Below, in pieces: positions 61,643 to 64,000 of a DNA stretch of 64,000 bases (position 1 is its first letter; every line of letters begins with the position of its first letter). Position numbers and translations under genes: made by a program. The notes beneath the pieces are model-generated. The model did no database searches. It had not been told where the DNA came from and saw nothing but the letters and a program-made list of their open reading frames with translations. Origin of the DNA: Martinezella rhizogenes (GTDB lineage Bacteria; Pseudomonadota; Alphaproteobacteria; Rhizobiales; Rhizobiaceae); assembly GCA_013322215.1 (NCBI GenBank), contig JAAMEZ010000006.1:248001-312000 (forward strand), given 5' to 3'.

Positions 61643-62530
61643 ATGAGCAGCACTCTTCTCGTCACCGGCGCCGCCGGTCAGCTTGGCCAGCGCGTCATTC
61701 ATCACCTGCTGGAGACATACAAGGTCGCTCCTGGCCGCATCATCGCCGCCACGCGCAGCCCCGAAAAGCTTGCCGATCTCGCCGCCAAGGGCGTCGTCAC
61801 CCGCAAGGCCGATTTCGACGATGCCGCCGGCCTGGCCGCCGCCTTTGCAGGCGTCGATCGCCTGCTGATCATCAGCACCGATGCGCTCGCCGTTCCCGGC
61901 CAGCGCCTGAAGCAGCAGACCGCTGCCGTCGAGGCCGCCAAGAAAGCCGGCGTCAAGCACATCCTCTACACCTCCATGCCCGCACCGGAAGGTTCGCTCG
62001 TCAGCTTCGCGCCCGATCATCTCGGCACGGAAAACGCCATCAAGGCGAGCGGCATCGGCTACACGATCCTGCGTGACGCCTGGTATTTCGACAACTTCCT
62101 GCACGGTCTCCCGCACAGCCTCGAAATCGGCAAGTGGTACACGGCGACTGGTGGCGGCCGCGTCAGCAACATCAGCCGCGAAGATTGCGCGCTCGCCATC
62201 GCCGCTGCTCTCGCTTCCGACAGCACGGAAAGCGCCACCTACACGCTGACCGGCTCGACCGCCATCACTGTCGAGGATATCGCCAGCGTCGTCAGCCGGA
62301 TCACCGGCCGCCCGCTTGAGGTCGTTGAGGTCAACGACGAACAGTTCGCCGCTGGCCTTGCCGGCGCCGGCCTGCCGCCCTTCGTGGTCGATATGCTCGT
62401 CTCCGCCGACGCCAACACCCGCGCCGGCAAATTCGACATCCTCACCAACGACTTCAACAAGCTGACCGGCAAGGAGCGGCAGACGCTGCGCAGCTTCTTC
62501 GAGGAACACAAGGCCGCCTTGGCCGGCTGA
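61643..62530 (+). CDS. NmrA-like/QorB-type SDR family oxidoreductase
   Basis: A 295-residue atypical short-chain dehydrogenase. It has [20 protein letters not shown] (NADP-binding GxxGxxG), ATRSPEKL, and [20 protein letters not shown]. The usual YxxxK catalytic pair is not evident, as in NmrA/QorB proteins that bind NADPH or reduce quinones. It is divergent from an HxlR regulator which probably controls it. A strong terminator follows. Confidence 0.9.
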   Translation: MSSTLLVTGAAGQLGQRVIHHLLETYKVAPGRIIAATRSPEKLADLAAKGVVTRKADFDDAAGLAAAFAGVDRLLIISTDALAVPGQRLKQQTAAVEAAKKAGVKHILYTSMPAPEGSLVSFAPDHLGTENAIKASGIGYTILRDAWYFDNFLHGLPHSLEIGKWYTATGGGRVSNISREDCALAIAAALASDSTESATYTLTGSTAITVEDIASVVSRITGRPLEVVEVNDEQFAAGLAGAGLPPFVVDMLVSADANTRAGKFDILTNDFNKLTGKERQTLRSFFEEHKAALAG

Positions 62531-62537
62531 GTTTTCA

Positions 62538-62590
62538 AGCGGCCGGGCTGGCCTGCCACTTTGGTAAAGGTTTGCCCGGCCGCCTTTTAA
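62538..62590 (+). terminator. Terminator after the NmrA-like gene
   Basis: GCGGCCGGGC (62539-62548) pairs perfectly with GCCCGGCCGC (62574-62583). It is followed by CTTTTAATTT. It lies just past the stop codon of the NmrA-like gene. Confidence 0.82.
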
Positions 62591-62592
62591 TT

Positions 62593-63633
62593 TCAAAGTA
62601 CCGTCTGCGGCTGCTTTGCTAGGCAATGCGAATCTCGTGCCTCTTGGCTAAAAAGGATCTCTTCAGGCGACGGCTCATAGGGTCGCGGATCTCCACAATA
62701 CCTCGTGTCGACGTCAATGCCCGCTATCTCGGCCAACACATCCAAAAGTCGATAATGGTTATAAACCTCGTCTACCTGGGCTACCGCGACACCTCTCACC
62801 GATGTCAGAAAGCCCCAGTAGTTATACAGCCAAAATGGGGTCGAAGCTTTGCCTATCCTTGCCATCGTCTTCTGAACAAGCAACGTCTCCTGGCCGGCAT
62901 CAACTTTCGATATCAGCAAGCGCTGAACCCGGTAAACGCCCACAAGACTAAACTGAGGAATTGACGAGCTTTCAATTTCCTTTTCTTCGATGGTCACACC
63001 GTCGTGCATTGCCTCACCAGTGCCGGATGTGATGCATTTGTTCTCGGCGATCGATTTCCGTGTCGAGGGCAATACCGGCACCCAGCTCGCAAAGATCTCT
63101 GGGCACGAAAAAAGTTGCTTCACGCGATAAGTTACAACTTCAGGAGGATTTCGGCCTCTATCGCTACGAATCGTAATTGACTGCACTGAGCCCGATAACA
63201 GCAGCCTTTGACATACGGCTCTGCAAAACACCCTTTGCCCGCCATTCACAACGAATTGGAGCGCCGCGGGTTGCTGTGGCACCACGAGCTGTATGTCGTG
63301 AGCGAGGTAACCATCCAGAGTTCGCTTGAGCTCTTTGTTAGCCAGTTGCCCCGGCGCCGTGGCGAGGACAATGATACTTGCAATAGCGATGGCTGCAGCA
63401 AGACGTGTCCGTCCGGACATCCGCCAGACGGCATATGCTGGAAGCGCTGCGGTAGCATACAACCAAAGTGCTGGTAGCAGTATCGCCGCGCCGAGAGTAA
63501 AAATTACCAGAAACGGTCCCACGATGGGAAAAAGCAGCATACCGCCGCCAAAGATAGTTAGTAGGAGATAGATTTTTTCGGGCCAATATCGTCGCGCAAG
63601 GTCTTTGGGACGCACTTCACTGTTTATCTCCAC
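62593..63633 (-). CDS. Hypothetical membrane protein, possible recent acquisition
   Basis: A 346-residue protein. Two or three membrane helices lie at ~22-110 (LLLTIFGGGMLLFPIVGPFL, then AAIAIASIIVLATAPGQ). A large extracytoplasmic domain follows, with several cysteines (VFCRAVCQRL, LFSCPEIF, NKCITSG, TRYCGDP, DSHCLAK). I do not recognise the family. By eye the coding sequence has lower GC and more varied codons than its neighbours, which suggests horizontal acquisition. It stands between a terminator and pdxJ on the minus strand. Confidence 0.72.
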   Translation of the reverse strand: MEINSEVRPKDLARRYWPEKIYLLLTIFGGGMLLFPIVGPFLVIFTLGAAILLPALWLYATAALPAYAVWRMSGRTRLAAAIAIASIIVLATAPGQLANKELKRTLDGYLAHDIQLVVPQQPAALQFVVNGGQRVFCRAVCQRLLLSGSVQSITIRSDRGRNPPEVVTYRVKQLFSCPEIFASWVPVLPSTRKSIAENKCITSGTGEAMHDGVTIEEKEIESSSIPQFSLVGVYRVQRLLISKVDAGQETLLVQKTMARIGKASTPFWLYNYWGFLTSVRGVAVAQVDEVYNHYRLLDVLAEIAGIDVDTRYCGDPRPYEPSPEEILFSQEARDSHCLAKQPQTVL

Positions 63634-63731
63634 GAGAGAGCACCATATGGCATATCTCTTTTTGCCACCTATTAGGCCTACTTGCTACGTGACAAAGTCA
63701 GCCGGGTGACCAGCCCCAAAACCTCTTCCCC

Positions 63732-64000
63732 TCAAACCACCTGCCCACACGCCCGGCGGAAGCGGCGAACCGTTTCAGCCATGCCATATTCCAGCGCATC
63801 GGCGGTCAACCCATGGCCGATCGAGGTTTCGGCAAGCTTCGGAATGCGCTTCAGCAACGCTGGCAGGTTAGCGACCGTCAGATCGTGGCCGGCATTGACG
63901 TCAAGGCCATTGGCGAGGGCGGCATCGGCGGTCTTGCCGAGTGCTTCGAGAATGATAGCGGCCTTCTGCGGATCATCGTAGCAGCCGCCATAAGGGCCGG
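63732..64000 (-). CDS. pdxJ: Pyridoxine 5'-phosphate synthase, C-terminal part
   Basis: The window cuts this gene at its right edge, leaving the last 89 codons. The reading [10 protein letters not shown] is followed by [19 protein letters not shown], then [18 protein letters not shown]. These are the conserved phosphate-binding and C-terminal motifs of PdxJ, which condenses 1-deoxyxylulose-5-phosphate with 3-amino-2-oxopropyl phosphate in vitamin B6 synthesis. The stop codon is at 63732-63734. Confidence 0.95.
   Translation of the reverse strand, partial: GPYGGCYDDPQKAAIILEALGKTADAALANGLDVNAGHDLTVANLPALLKRIPKLAETSIGHGLTADALEYGMAETVRRFRRACGQVV

Noticed and set aside
62640-62660. GCTAAAAAGG segment resembling part of a SAM-II riboswitch
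   Set aside because: The rest of the aptamer is missing and the segment lies inside the coding region of a minus-strand gene.

Overview
The window reads as chromosome of a Rhizobiales alphaproteobacterium, most likely the Rhizobium/Agrobacterium group. This rests on GC-rich codon use, many LysR/GntR/TetR-type regulators and ABC importers, DUF1127 and entericidin-type small genes, GlxA-type regulators, and a composite intergenic palindrome near 46.0 kb of a kind I associate with Rhizobium. No phage, insertion sequence or CRISPR array was seen. Genes are dense and mostly intact. Both window edges cut a gene: an unrecognised one on the left and pdxJ on the right.

Layout. 0-6 kb: a surface-polysaccharide type region with a fused glycosyltransferase/methyltransferase, two divergent family-2 glycosyltransferases and a phosphodiester glycosidase. 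6-19 kb: the most striking part, a complete corrinoid-dependent methyl-transfer module. It holds a ferredoxin-like protein, a non-pyrrolysine MttB-family methyltransferase, a corrinoid protein, a DUF1638 protein, a small 'virulence factor' family protein, a split methylenetetrahydrofolate reductase (zinc/Fe-S MetV-like plus MetF-like), a methyltetrahydrofolate:corrinoid methyltransferase, a small helical protein and a RACo-like 2Fe-2S/ASKHA reactivator. LysR and GlxA/AraC regulators follow. 19-24 kb: two related receiver proteins (one a diguanylate cyclase) and a large MscS-type channel. 24.5-28 kb: a B12-type importer and a DUF1636 protein behind a cobalamin riboswitch, plausibly supplying corrinoid to the methyl-transfer module. 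28-34 kb: two paralogous FAD/NAD(P) proteins around an SfnB-like acyl-CoA-dehydrogenase-fold enzyme and an Rrf2 regulator. 34-37 kb: an AadA-like nucleotidyltransferase, several small membrane proteins and tRNA-Lys(CTT). 37-45 kb: PhzF, Nudix, EEP nuclease, a 2-oxoglutarate-type dioxygenase and an iron-type ABC importer. 45-51 kb: aldo/keto reductase, aminotransferase, a VapBC pair, a methyltransferase, ilvC and a TetR regulator. 51-62.5 kb: a series of regulator-enzyme pairs (AraC/alcohol dehydrogenase, Lrp/racemase, MarR-GNAT, TetR/MFS, HxlR/NmrA) plus ndh and a flavin monooxygenase. 62.6 kb to the end: a lower-GC membrane protein of unknown function and the pdxJ 3' end.

Working model for the main system (inference). 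A methylated amine, perhaps a betaine, is demethylated by the MttB homologue onto the corrinoid protein. The MtgA/AcsE-like protein passes the methyl group to tetrahydrofolate. The MetF/MetV pair oxidises it to methylene-THF. The RACo-like protein re-reduces inactive Co(II). Three of these enzymes carry disordered Gly/Arg tails sharing GGGRR, which may mark a physical assembly. Nearly all boundaries and start sites were judged by eye from Shine-Dalgarno sequences and domain starts. No database search was possible.
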